Shown here: one piece after another, positions 26,205 through 36,514 of the stretch
Position numbering within the stretch: the stretch's first letter is position 1
Layout: each line of letters starts with the position of its first letter
Assembly (NCBI GenBank): GCA_035222895.1
Contig: JAVYIG010006797.1
Coordinates: 1 to 64,000 of the forward strand
Length of the DNA stretch: 64,000 nt
Source: Strongylocentrotus droebachiensis
Taxonomy: Eukaryota > Echinodermata > Echinoidea > Camarodonta > Strongylocentrotidae
Direction of reading: 5' to 3'
Notes under the pieces: generated by a model
Told to the model about the DNA's origin: nothing
The model's database searches: none
What the model saw: only the letters and a program-made list of their open reading frames with translations
Made by a program: the position numbers and the translations under genes

Positions 26205-26367
26205 CAGGCGCGTAGCCAGAGTTTGATGTTTTTTTTTTTTTTTTTTGGGGGGGGGGGGCACATACATGTAATCGATCGAGGTCAAAAAAGGGGTCTATAA
26301 AATTTCAACCGATTCTGGAAATTTTAGGGGGGCACGTGCCCCCCCCCCCCTCGTGGCTACGCGCCTG
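26205..26367. mobile_element. 163 bp hAT-type MITE
   Basis: Inverted ends are CAGGCGCGTAGCCAGAG and CTCGTGGCTACGCGCCTG. A perfect 8 bp target-site duplication ACCAATGC lies at 26197-26204 and 26368-26375. The 8 bp duplication and CAG-type ends are diagnostic of hAT elements. The interior is a poly-T/poly-G run and a GGGGGGCACGTGCCCCCC palindrome. It splits the RT domain of the host LINE. Confidence 0.92.
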
Positions 26368-26660
26368 ACCAATGCAACACCTTTATTATCATTTGTGCTA
26401 TATGCTGATGACACTAACATCGTCTGTTAACATCATAATTTAAACACTTTAGTAAATAAGCTTAATAATGAGTTCCTAAAATTATCTCTATGGTTTCAAT
26501 GCAATAAGTTAACCCATAATATAAATAAAACTAATTTTATGTATTTCAAGCATGCAAATTCTCATGTCATTGACTTTCCTTACAACATAATTATATATAA
26601 TTTCCCTCTCGGAAGAAAGAGAACACAAAAATGTGGGTGTCATTATAGATAAACTCTAGA

Positions 26661-27470
26661 TTACTCGTCTGGTCATGAGGATTCCAAAAATGTATAGTTT
26701 GCTATACTTTCGACCTTAATGAGGGCGCTATGGTCAAAAACGTTGAAAGGTCAACACACTTTTGACTGGTGTTCAAATTCACCTACACAGTAAACCTTAT
26801 CAAAATGCATGTCAAATTACTCGTCTGGTCATAAGGATTCCAAAAATGTATAGTTTGTTATACCTCCGACCTTAAATGAGGGCGCTATGGTCAAAAAGGT
26901 CAATGCACTTTAGAAATTCACCAACACAGTTAACATTGTTCGATTCTAATGATTTTAGGGTCTAATAATATGTTTTCTGACATGGCAAATTCAACTATAT
27001 ACAACTTTCAAAAGTAAAATTGCTTACATTGACCATATACATTTAAAATGGCTGCCGTTTCGGTGACAAACATCTAACAACTTCTTATCCATGGGTTTGG
27101 GGGAAATTTCAAGGTAATGGCAACCACAAATGGTTTTAAAAGTTGCTTAGTTGAATTTGTTATGTCAGAAAACTTATTATTAGACACTAAAATCATTAGA
27201 ATCGGACAATGTTAACTGTGTTGGTGAATTTCTAATGTGTATTGACCTTTTTGACCATAGCGCCCTATATAACAATCTATACATTTTTGGAATCCTTATG
27301 ACCAGATGAGAAATTTGATATGCAATTGAATAAGGTTCATTGTGTTGGTGAATTTGACCACCAGTCAAAAGTGTGTTGACCTTTCAACGTTTTTTACCCT
27401 AGCGCCCTCATTTAAGGTCGAAAGTGTAGCAAACTATACATTTTTGGAATCCTCATGACCAGACGAGTAA
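26661..27470. mobile_element. ~810 bp fold-back element with ~350 bp inverted arms
   Basis: TTACTCGTCTGGTCATGAGG at the left is matched by CCTCATGACCAGACGAGTAA at the right. Arms extend inward to about 27010 and 27140 around a ~130 bp core. Each arm contains two diverged tandem copies of its terminal ~150 bp (26661 and 26817 on the left; near 27310 and 27470 on the right). A TAG may be duplicated at the flanks. No transposase is present. Confidence 0.85.
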
Positions 27471-27934
27471 TTAGATAGGCATATTGACACGATTGGAACT
27501 ATTTGAATTTCTATCCCTGTGTGACAATTTTGTTGACCCCTCACGAAAATGCCTGGGATTTTCAAGGGGGCAGCCCAAGTCAAAATTGTTCGGTATTCAT
27601 CAGGGAACACAAAAACACTTTCAAACCTTTGTTCCCAGAGATTGGTCACGGGACCTACAGGCTGGTCTCCTACTATCACTCTTACCCTACCTGTAATTCC
27701 ATTTTTTTAATCTAGTCAACCCGAAATTACTTATTGGCCATAGATTCATAAGACACCATCGCCCTGACCTATGGAACTCACCCCAGAATCTATTAAATCA
27801 TGTTGCTCCCTCTACTCATTTAAGACCAAATTAAAAAAAACGATGTTATTATTAGAATATTCAAGGTAAAATTCCTGTGTCAACTCTTTAATATTTGTCA
27901 TAATATCATCTCTTTCTTCATTCGAATGATCATC

Positions 27935-28015
27935 ATCGTCACCATCATCATCATCATCATCACCATCATCATCACCATTATCCTCCTCCTTAGCATTATC
28001 CTCATCTGCATTTTC
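27935..28015. repeat. (ATC)n microsatellite
   Basis: Imperfect ATC/ACC triplet run within the 3' untranslated end of the LINE. Confidence 0.85.
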
Positions 28016-28439
28016 AATATCATCATCCTTATAACTTGAATTTTCAATTAGGCCTACTTATCCATTGTGCTTGATGAATAAATGTGTTAATCTATTTCAT
28101 GATTTTTGCCTGGGGCTGTCTTATTTTCAAGCAATCTGCTTACAATGACAGTCCTTCTTCCGCAAATAATTGTATAATGTTTGATGAAATTTAGTATTTA
28201 TGACAGTTTATCATTTCATTTTTGAAAATAAAAAACTATATATATGATTTACCGTCAGAAATATACCTACTGTATTTTATATTAATATTGTTATCGACAA
28301 ACTGTGTACTATTATGAATGCAGAGGAAAAATCAAATCAAATCAAATAATATTTCGAGGAAAATAAAGTTTGTTATTCTAAATCTAAATCTGTCTACCTC
28401 AAGCACTGGTATTTGCTACAGGGTCGTTCAAAATAAACT

Positions 28440-28520
28440 AGGTCATATTGAAAAAAAGGAGACGAAGGTTAAAGAACATTATATTCTTTAACCTTCGTCT
28501 TCTTTTTGTCAATATGACCT
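28440..28520. repeat. 37 bp palindrome with 7-base loop
   Basis: AGGTCATATTG..GGTTAAAGAA (28440-28476) pairs with TTCTTTAACC..CAATATGACCT (28484-28520) with two mismatches. A related sequence at about 29680-29720 has only the left arm, so the right arm looks like an inverted duplication. Confidence 0.88.
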
Positions 28521-28529
28521 CGTTACTAT

Positions 28530-30125
28530 AATAGTTCTTTGCAGAGTTTATAGGTACTTATTGTTTGAGGATTAAGAAGACATTAACCTCCTTTGCATCT
28601 CTTAAATCCTTTTTTCTGTACCTTAGAGGGAAATTCAACCTTAAGAGCGAATAACTCTGAAAGGTAAAAGAAAATTGAGAAATAGATTGGTTAAAGATCA
28701 AATAAAACCGGACCACAACGATAAGAAAATAAGAAATATCGACGTTAAAGACTTCAATGTTAAAATAACCTCATTAACCCCATTATTGAATAAAACAAAA
28801 TGTTGGACATAAATATGTCGGTTGTTGTTCTAAACAGATGCAAACTAAAAAGGAAATGCCATAAATTGCAATATTTGTTATCATATCCTGCATCAAAAAT
28901 TTGATTGATTGAGAGCTCGTCACATGACCAGAAATATTTGAACTATTTTTAGAAAGTACTATATGAGAGTACTATTTGGGAGTACTATTTGGGAGTTGAA
29001 AATAAATGTGATTTTTTTTTTTTTTTCCAAATCTTAATTTATTGAAAACAAAATATTTAAAATCATTTTAGATAAAAATTGACATTTTTTTTGTTCTAAA
29101 TTATATTTTTTTCCCAAAAATGTTTTTTTTTTTTTACTTTTAATAAAATAAATTGTTGATGCAGGATATAAAACAAATATACCATGCCTTCTTTTCGAGG
29201 TACAGGTTAAAACAATGGGCCTCGGTGACTCCAAAAGTACCATTGGCTTCGGGGCTGAGCCCCTCTGAAAATAGTACTATTTGAGTCACCTCTTGCGCAT
29301 AGTTTTAACCAGAACCTCTCAAGACACTGTATATTTGTATATTATTATACTCATGTTACTTTGGGGAGAGGAAGCAAAAAAAACAAACAACATATTTTGA
29401 ACATCGGTTATAGGCTGGGGGTAACCCCGAAATCTCTTTCGAAGTTTATTTTGTTTATTGTGCCAACCACGCACAACCCTACGTTCGGAGAAAATGCCCC
29501 TGGATTGGCCGGGGACGATTTGCAAAAATCCCCGCTTTTTATTTCGAAATGATCAGAGGGGAAGGTACTCTTTCACTTTCACCTTCGCGATATAAAATTT
29601 CGAGGAATTAAAAAAAAAAATCTAAATCTGTCTACCCCACGCACTTTTATTTGCTACAGGGTCGTCCAAAATAAACTAGGTCAAATTGAAAAAAAGAAGA
29701 CGAAAATTAAAGAATACAATTCTTTGCAAAGTTTATAGGATTTAGAGGGCACAACCTTCTATGCAACTTTTAAAAACCGTATTGCTATACCTTATTATGG
29801 AAATGCAAGCATAACTTTAAACAAACTGGACTTCGTAATTCCTGGCTCATTTTTCCTGATCGAGGTGTCATATGAAAGGGCGGAAAATGAACCTTCAAGA
29901 AATGTGATTTTTCTCGTTAAAATTCCGATCCCGTCCGCCAAATGACTTTTGGTACTCTCTCTTTAAATTGTTTTTAATCACTCATGCGTAAAATATGCAT
30001 CATATGAGTTGCATCAAATGAAAGAGGATCTAAGCTTTACAAATATGGGTCAATTATTAAATATAATTTTGATTAAGTTATGATAAAACATCGATAATTC
30101 TCGGTTTCGTTTTTTCTGGGGCACA
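28530..30125. other. Repeat-rich intergenic stretch, no gene seen
   Basis: It contains a short GGGAGTACTATTT tandem (about 28963-28995), T/A-rich runs near 29020 and 29110, and at 29340-29680 a second copy of the 22070-22720 dispersed repeat. Short ORFs here lack splice-bounded or homologous features. Confidence 0.6.
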
Positions 30126-30126
30126 C

Positions 30127-30754
30127 TGTAAATGAAATAAAATGGTGTTAGAAGGGAAGGATGTTACCAAGAAGGGTCCGATAATTATGTTTCTTGTAAT
30201 CTAAACAGCGCTCAGTTGCGTAGCGTAAATGAGGAGGGGGTGGGGGTCGCCTTACTAGGAAAAAATGTTATGCGAATTAACCAAGCTACTTATAATGGGG
30301 AGGATTTGATTTGCAGAAAAAAACGAAATCTTGCAGATAAGAAAATAAAATGAATGCTGGAAATAGAGAATTACAAAGAGCAATTGGAACATTTAGTGTC
30401 TTTAATTTCGAGAGAAAAAATACTAGTCTCAAATACATTGACAAAATTGTGCTCCGCCCTTTTTGTGCTTCTTCTCTTTTCCTGTTTAACCTCTTGATCA
30501 GGTTTGTCTTTCAACTTTTTTTTTAAATTTCTCGCGTCTTTTGATTTCTGAAACGTCCAATTCCCCCCCCCCCCTCTATCTCTCTCTCCGTGCTTTTTCT
30601 TTCACCCTGTTTAATCTCTTTATTTACTTTCTGTTTCCATCTCTTGATTCATTCCTTTCAGAAATGTCTAATGCCCCCCTCCCTCTCCCTTGCTCTTTAT
30701 CCCTCTCTTTCTCTCTCTCTCTCTCACTATCTCCTCTCTCTCTCTCTCTCACTA

Positions 30755-30799
<45 letters not shown>

Positions 30800-31795
30800 C
30801 TCTCTCTCGCTCAATTTAACATGCCACACTTCTTCCTTTCATTTAGATCTTCCCCTCTCACAATAACAGATCACATTACATTTCCAGTTATGGACATCAA
30901 CTTATAACTGAATTATAAAATCAAACAATCTTGAGATATGATTTTATGTGCATCATCACACATATATAGATTTAATGAATTTTCATGTAATATAAAAAAG
31001 ATACAAAATTACATTGAATAATGTAATACATTTCAAATCAAGACTGTCTTTATCTGTGGAAAATTGCTTAAGTTTTATTCACAAAGATAGAAAGTTATCT
31101 CCACAGATCATAGTTTTGTATTTGTTCTTTTTTTACATATAAGATGTGGTTTACTTGCTATTCAAATGAGTTGATTGATTAGTTAATATCCACACTCTTC
31201 ATTTAAAGGCCGTCTGTACTAGTTTGGACCTCCCTGCATGGTCACTGACAGGCGGCTATCTCATCAACTTAGCTCTCAATTAACATAAGGAAAAGAGGAT
31301 CATGGGGGACCAATGGTAACCGATTAGGCATTGTTTTCTATATAGAGGGAGCAAGTAGCTACAAGTAGTACAGTGGGGCTTTAAGATTAATAACATAGTA
31401 CATCATTTGGACTTACAATAGAACCTGTTTCTAAAAACATAAAATATAGTGACAAGACTTTGCAAAAAAGCTCGGAAATAATTTTCATCTGAAAATACAA
31501 ATGTCAATCTTTCCAGAATTCACCAAATCTTTGGTGAATACTTTCAATGAAACTTTGTTAAAATGAAATCAATATTTTGTATGAGACCTTAGGTATATTC
31601 TCAAATTTCAGTTTAAAATGCTGAAATCAATGTTGGAAGATTGGAACAAAAATTAAAAGGTGGAGAATCAATTTACCCCACCTTCCCCACTCCAACAATA
31701 TAAGCTTTGAAAAGCCAAGAGCTTCAGTTTAAAAAAAAAGCTCAGTACTAAAACATTACTGCGAGGAAAGCTCGCTTGTATAATAGAACCAATAA
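30127..31795. repeat. Copy B of the duplicated ~1.6 kb unit, minisatellite not expanded
   Basis: Colinear with copy A (655-7365). The minisatellite region is reduced to one clear unit and a partial one (30535-30690), with CCGTGCTTTTTCTTTCACC, CTGTTTCCATCTCTTGATTC and AGAAATGTCTAATGCCCCCC. It ends at about 31795, after GCGAGGAAAGCTCGCTTGTA. It contains a CT microsatellite (30700-30806) and the TTAA-flanked insertion at 31207-31380. Confidence 0.85.
31207..31380. mobile_element. 174 bp TTAA-flanked insertion (MITE-like)
   Basis: Copy A at about 5453 reads CACTCTTCCTTTAAGATC. Copy B reads CACTCTTCATTTAA, then 174 bp, then TTAAGATTAATAAC. The TTAA is thus duplicated (31203-31206, 31381-31384), and copy A is the empty site. 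Ends are weak inverted repeats (AGGCC and GGGGCT). No coding capacity. Confidence 0.82.
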
Positions 31796-33010
31796 AAATT
31801 AATTTAAAAAATGTGCCATGAACGCAGAGATACTTGGGCACTGATACAACATCTCACTAATGAATAACCACAGATAAAGACAGTGTTGTGTATTCCTTAG
31901 GCTTTCATTGATGATAATGTTTGTAAACAAATAAGCTGATATATAAACATAATTTTCAATCATACAACTGAAGTTTATAGACAATCTCTGAGATAAAAAA
32001 ACAAACAAGAAATATACACAAACTTTCCATGATTATACAACACTCGCCTCGATACGGTCAGGTAATATACATGCACCATACTCAGAAAAAGAGTCAGAAT
32101 GCTACACATACAATAAAAAGCGCAGATTCAAGACTAAGGATGCTATTTTTCATCCTTTGTTGACAGATACAGCAGAAACAGTTGACAAAATTATAAATAA
32201 AAGGTAAGATAGATACAGAATGATGACTGATGTGAATTGGCATATACAGTGGTAACTCTCAAATTCCAACCTTTTCTCACAAATACCTTCTTGGGTAATA
32301 AAGTTGTATTCTACATGTAAATACGACCCTAATGATAAAATGATTGAATGAGACAGAACATGACCTAAAGTAGATTAAACAAAAATGGTAATATGATGAT
32401 TTCTAGCTTAGCATTATCAAATTTTTCTATTTGATTTTCTGAAAAAATATCGAAAAATGAGACATCTTACGTTTACATGGACATCTAAATGTAAGAACAT
32501 GAATACACAAACCTGTATCCCAAACAACAGATGGCTAAATCATAAATAATATTCAAATTTATAAAACGCCTTTTCCTGAGGATACAGAGCGCTGAATAGT
32601 ATTATTTTTCCTGGTTTTAGCCGAGCTACCATAAGTTAGCAATTACTTTTTGAATTATACAACTCACTCCCAGATCCTAATCAAATGATTGGTCATGCGC
32701 GGTCACGTGTGATTCATTTACTGAGCCTAGTGCAATATTTTCCAGTCCTATTGCATGCATTTTCAGTGCGCAGTAGTGCGCGTAGAGGTTAGAGCGCTTA
32801 ATACTGCGTGTGCATGGGCCTATTCTTGCGTGCATTATGTGTAAATGGGTATAGAGGTAAGGGCGCTTACTATATCTATGTGTGCGCACTAAATTAAGCC
32901 TTATTAAACTTGAGATTTATTGGTCAGCCTAGCCACACTGTCGAAACAATCTTGAATGAATTCTTTTTAAATCAAATAACAAGGATCTCGGAGTTTCGTT
33001 GTATAAAACA
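31796..33010. other. No gene seen; AT-rich intergenic DNA
   Basis: Open frames are short and without recognisable domains. No strong repeat noted. Confidence 0.5.
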
Positions 33011-33167
33011 AATGATGCATGTTTTCATTCGTTCATTATACGATATATCCGCCCTCGTTGATGCTGTGTGTATCTATTGCACAAAGCCGTTATTCGTGCA
33101 ATAGATACACACAGCCCCAACTCGAGTGCGGATAGATTGTATAATGAACTCATGTACATGCATCATT
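33011..33167. mobile_element. 157 bp imperfect fold-back element
   Basis: A perfect 19 bp inner stem, CTGTGTGTATCTATTGCAC (33064-33082) with GTGCAATAGATACACACAG (33096-33114), extends outward imperfectly through GTTCATTATAC / GTATAATGAAC to AATGATGCATG / CATGCATCATT. A MITE remnant is likely; the family is unknown. Confidence 0.7.
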
Positions 33168-35300
33168 CGTATAATATATCATGAGCGGGCATTGTAGAAA
33201 GACAGAGCCGTAACGCTTCTTTAGATGTGAATGGCAACTACACCCAACAAAGATTATTCACTGAGCTTCGTGTTATGAGATACAGTAATGTGAAACGATT
33301 AAAACTTATGTCAAAAAAATAATATTAAAAAAACAACGGTTTACAGTGTCATATCTGAAAGGGGCTTTAGTAAGCAGTTATCACTCAACGTGTTATAAGT
33401 CAAATATAAAAATAAGCACCATCTTTTCTTATAAACGCGGAATGAATCACCGGTAGTACCTCAACAGCTGCAGCTTATAAAGCTTCAATAAAATCAAATG
33501 TGCACCATCTTCACAATAAATCCAGTATCTTTCTCTCTCACAACGAAAATGCTATGAAATACATAACTCATTTGCGATAATTGACCACATTGAGTGGTTT
33601 GCCATGTCTACAAGAAAACTAGAACGTCTGTTGACCTCAGAATCCTATCACAGAGTCAAATCCTATCCCTATCCTGGACAATTAGAGTACGAGAAGATTT
33701 TCTTGAAGGTAATACTCCCTCTAGTTTTGAAATTATACTCTAAGATCACTTGACTAGATGTAAAGTTCAATTAGTCATCACAATGAAGTAGAGTTTTTGC
33801 ATTAGAAAATGGCAAAAATCAAAAAAAAAAAATTGGGCCAATTAATTCACATTGATATCCTACTTATTATTAGTATCCTTGTCTGTAAAAAGGAAGAAGT
33901 ATAAAAAATAAAGGCATTTCATGTTCGGTTTTTTATTTGTTTATTCACTTCCCAATTTTGATAGTTTTTTCACATTAAGACTGTATTAGATCTTTTTGTC
34001 AATTTTTGTGAGTTCCAAAATATTTGTTTTCTTAATTGAATTGAATACTTGCTCATGAGCTTTCATTTGTACAATCAATACAAGTATAAATGTAACCTAT
34101 CAATGGGCAATAAAACCTATCGGACAGATAATAATAATCATATCTCTAAAACCAGGAGGGATAAAACTCTCTTCCTTTTCTCCTTCCTTTGTTAAGGAAG
34201 GAGATCAGCACAAACCCTTGGCGTATCCTCTGCATGGAAACACTTTCAAACGATGACAAATGAAATATAATCAAACATTCCCCAAGTCTGGTGATATAAT
34301 CTTTATGGTTAATGAGTTTTAAAAATGTAGAAAATCAGTGTTTTTGACTCATTCATCCACTGTAGAAACCGCAAAATTACCTAAATCTTGTAAAGATCAA
34401 ATTCACCTATTTTTTATGATGAATGAAATTTACATTTTAAAACCTTAAGCAGTGAAAGACATTAATTGATAAAAGAATGCAGCATGAAAAATCTGAACAT
34501 AAATGAAACAAAGTTGTGTGGCTTGATATGATAAGGTACTTTCCATTAGGATTAACTGAACATCCTACTAACACAATGTATAGGGCTTTGCCGTTACTTC
34601 AGCGGTTTCTGTATTGAAATTCATGAATCTTTGAAGCTGTCACATACCAGATGATTGATTCTTCTTGAAGTTCACATTTGTAACCAAAATTTACCAGAAA
34701 TTCTTTCAAATTTGGTATTGATTCTTCATTCATGATTAATCTGAGAGGAAAACACAATTTATGCTGTAGATTTATTGTATTACTGCTGCAAATTTGTTTG
34801 TCATTTAATATTCAGTGTTACAGACGTGAATAGCTTTTAACAGAGATTTCAATCTATGTCAATTTAAAATTTGACTTTATTCTCTGCATTCTTGATCTGG
34901 TGCACATTTGTAACAATTCCACATGCGCCTCGGTCACTTTGCTAACACAACTTGAAACCAGCCAATTATTGCCCTTTGTTTATCAGTCTGGTGCTGGTGT
35001 GCTGCAGATGTGACTGGAGTAATAATAAGGATAAGGGGGTCATAAATGCTGCATGCTTGGAAGTACCAATGAACAGAGCTTCAGTACTTCAGGATTCCAA
35101 AAGGAAAGAATCATGAGAGAGCCAAGATACATACCCAAAGATTATGTAAAACAGGTGTAATGGTCAAGTAATATAAATAATTCCATCAAGATTTGGATGC
35201 ACATACATTTATGATACTAAAAAAGGATTGAACCTTAATATTTATCTCGCTTCGTGCCATCCTAAACTTGGTAAGAGTTTTTCAGAAGAGGACAAAGATT
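33168..35300. other. Downstream flank and presumed 3' UTR of the MuSK-like gene
   Basis: No coding exon seen. Minus-strand AATAAA hexamers at 34876-34881 and 34771-34776 lie about 420 and 525 bp beyond the kinase stop codon and are candidate polyadenylation signals. Below about 34700 nothing is assigned. Confidence 0.4.
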
Positions 35301-36514
35301 TCATTCAGACTGTGTCTCTTCCCCATTGGCTAGCCATTCACATTCCATGCTGGCAAGGGAGTCTTGGAGTTGTTTAAAGAAGGGTCTGTCTGCAGGGTTG
35401 GCCTGCCAGCATTCACCCATGATCTGGTGGACCTTCTGCGGGGTGTTCTCAAGGCTACTCAACCTGTAGCCTTGCCGCGTGTGCAGGAAGACGTCTTCGT
35501 GCGACAGGTTCAGGTACGGCTGCTCCGCGTAGCTGAACAACTCCCAGAGGAGCACGCCAAACGACCACACGTCGGATGCGTACGTAAACTGGTAATCCCA
35601 TAATGCTTCTGGTGCAGTCCATCTGATTGGGATATGTTCCTCTTTGTGACCCACAAAACATTCTTTGTGACCAACGTATCTGGCCAGCCCAAAGTCTGAT
35701 ATCTTAACGTCAGTTCTGCTGTTGATTAGACAGTTCCTTGTGGCAATATCTCTGTGCACGAACATCATTTCATTCAGGTAAGCCATGCCACAGGCAATCT
35801 GCTTTGCCATGTTGAGTTTTTCATATGTCTTCAGCCCGCTGCCTGGGCTGTTTGAAGTTCTAGAATTGGAGCGATGAGGGCTCCTGGAGTGGAGGTAGTC
35901 CTCCAAGTCTCCTTCTGACATGTACTCCAGCAGGAGACACAGCGGCCTCCCTACAAAGCACACGCCTAATAGTTTGACGATATTCTGGTGGGAAAACCTT
36001 GCGATCATCTGCGCCTCACGATTGAAATATTCCGTCACGACCTTATCAGCGGTCGCCTTCAGCACCTTGACAGCCACACTAGTCTCTGCTTCTCCCGCCA
36101 CCAACTTTGGAGCGGTGGCCATGAAAACCCTCCCAAAGGCACCCTCCCCAATGTCCTTCTCATAGATGACGTTATTCCTGTCGTACTCTAGGTATGCCAA
36201 CTGAGGATTGAAGCTGGTGTTGAAATTCTTGCCGTACATCGGGTTCTCCGTCAGCCGATTAAGATCAATGTTCTTGGGCAGGGTGAACTTGGAAGCAATC
36301 CTGTAGTGTCGCACACCGTAGGCTATTGCGCTGACTCCTATCAACACGACGATGGAACTGGGGATTGTGATGACGAGGATGAGGAAGAGGTAGGGTTCCT
36401 GCTCAGGTTCGTCTACGGGCTTTCCTTCAACTCCAAAACCACTTGGTGTGCGTCTAGGTGGAGCAGATGTATGAGGGCTTCTTGTAGTTGGTGATGTAGG
36501 AACTATTGGGGAAG
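35301..36514 (-). CDS. MUSK: MuSK-like exon 10: stalk, transmembrane helix and complete kinase domain
   Basis: 1214 bp, single final coding exon of 404 codons including stop. Residue positions: transmembrane LFLILVITIPSSIVVLIGVS (558-577), NPMY 606-609, glycine loop GEGAFG 638-643, VAVK Lys665, helix C Glu682, HRD Asp771 with Asn776, DFG Asp789, APE 816-818. All catalytic residues are present, so an active kinase is expected. The activation loop reads LARYVGHKECFVGHKEEH and lacks the paired tyrosines. The C-terminus is EETQSE. The whole intracellular domain on one exon is notable compared with the split exons upstream. Confidence 0.95.

Larger units (their letters stand above)
22845..28345 (+). 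mobile_element. Dead L2/CR1-like LINE carrying five nested insertions
   Basis: Pieces of one LINE appear in order on the plus strand. They are an endonuclease part with GGGVALYVNEH (22860), VGLIYRPPNSHTN and LIGDFNIDLL (22932-23215), ISDYLPTL (24340), a linker region (24731-25036), RT blocks (25040-25445, 25981-26204 with GIFGVALSWFERYLSNRKQY, 26373-26655 with YADDTN at about 26401), a C-terminal piece with RHHRPDLWNS (27710-27840), and a 3' end with an AATCAAATCAAATC tail near 28330. Stops and frameshifts make it inactive. Insertions lie at 23222-24277 (two elements), 25449-25979, 26205-26367 and 26661-27470. The segment 27480-27640 is unexplained. Confidence 0.88.
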
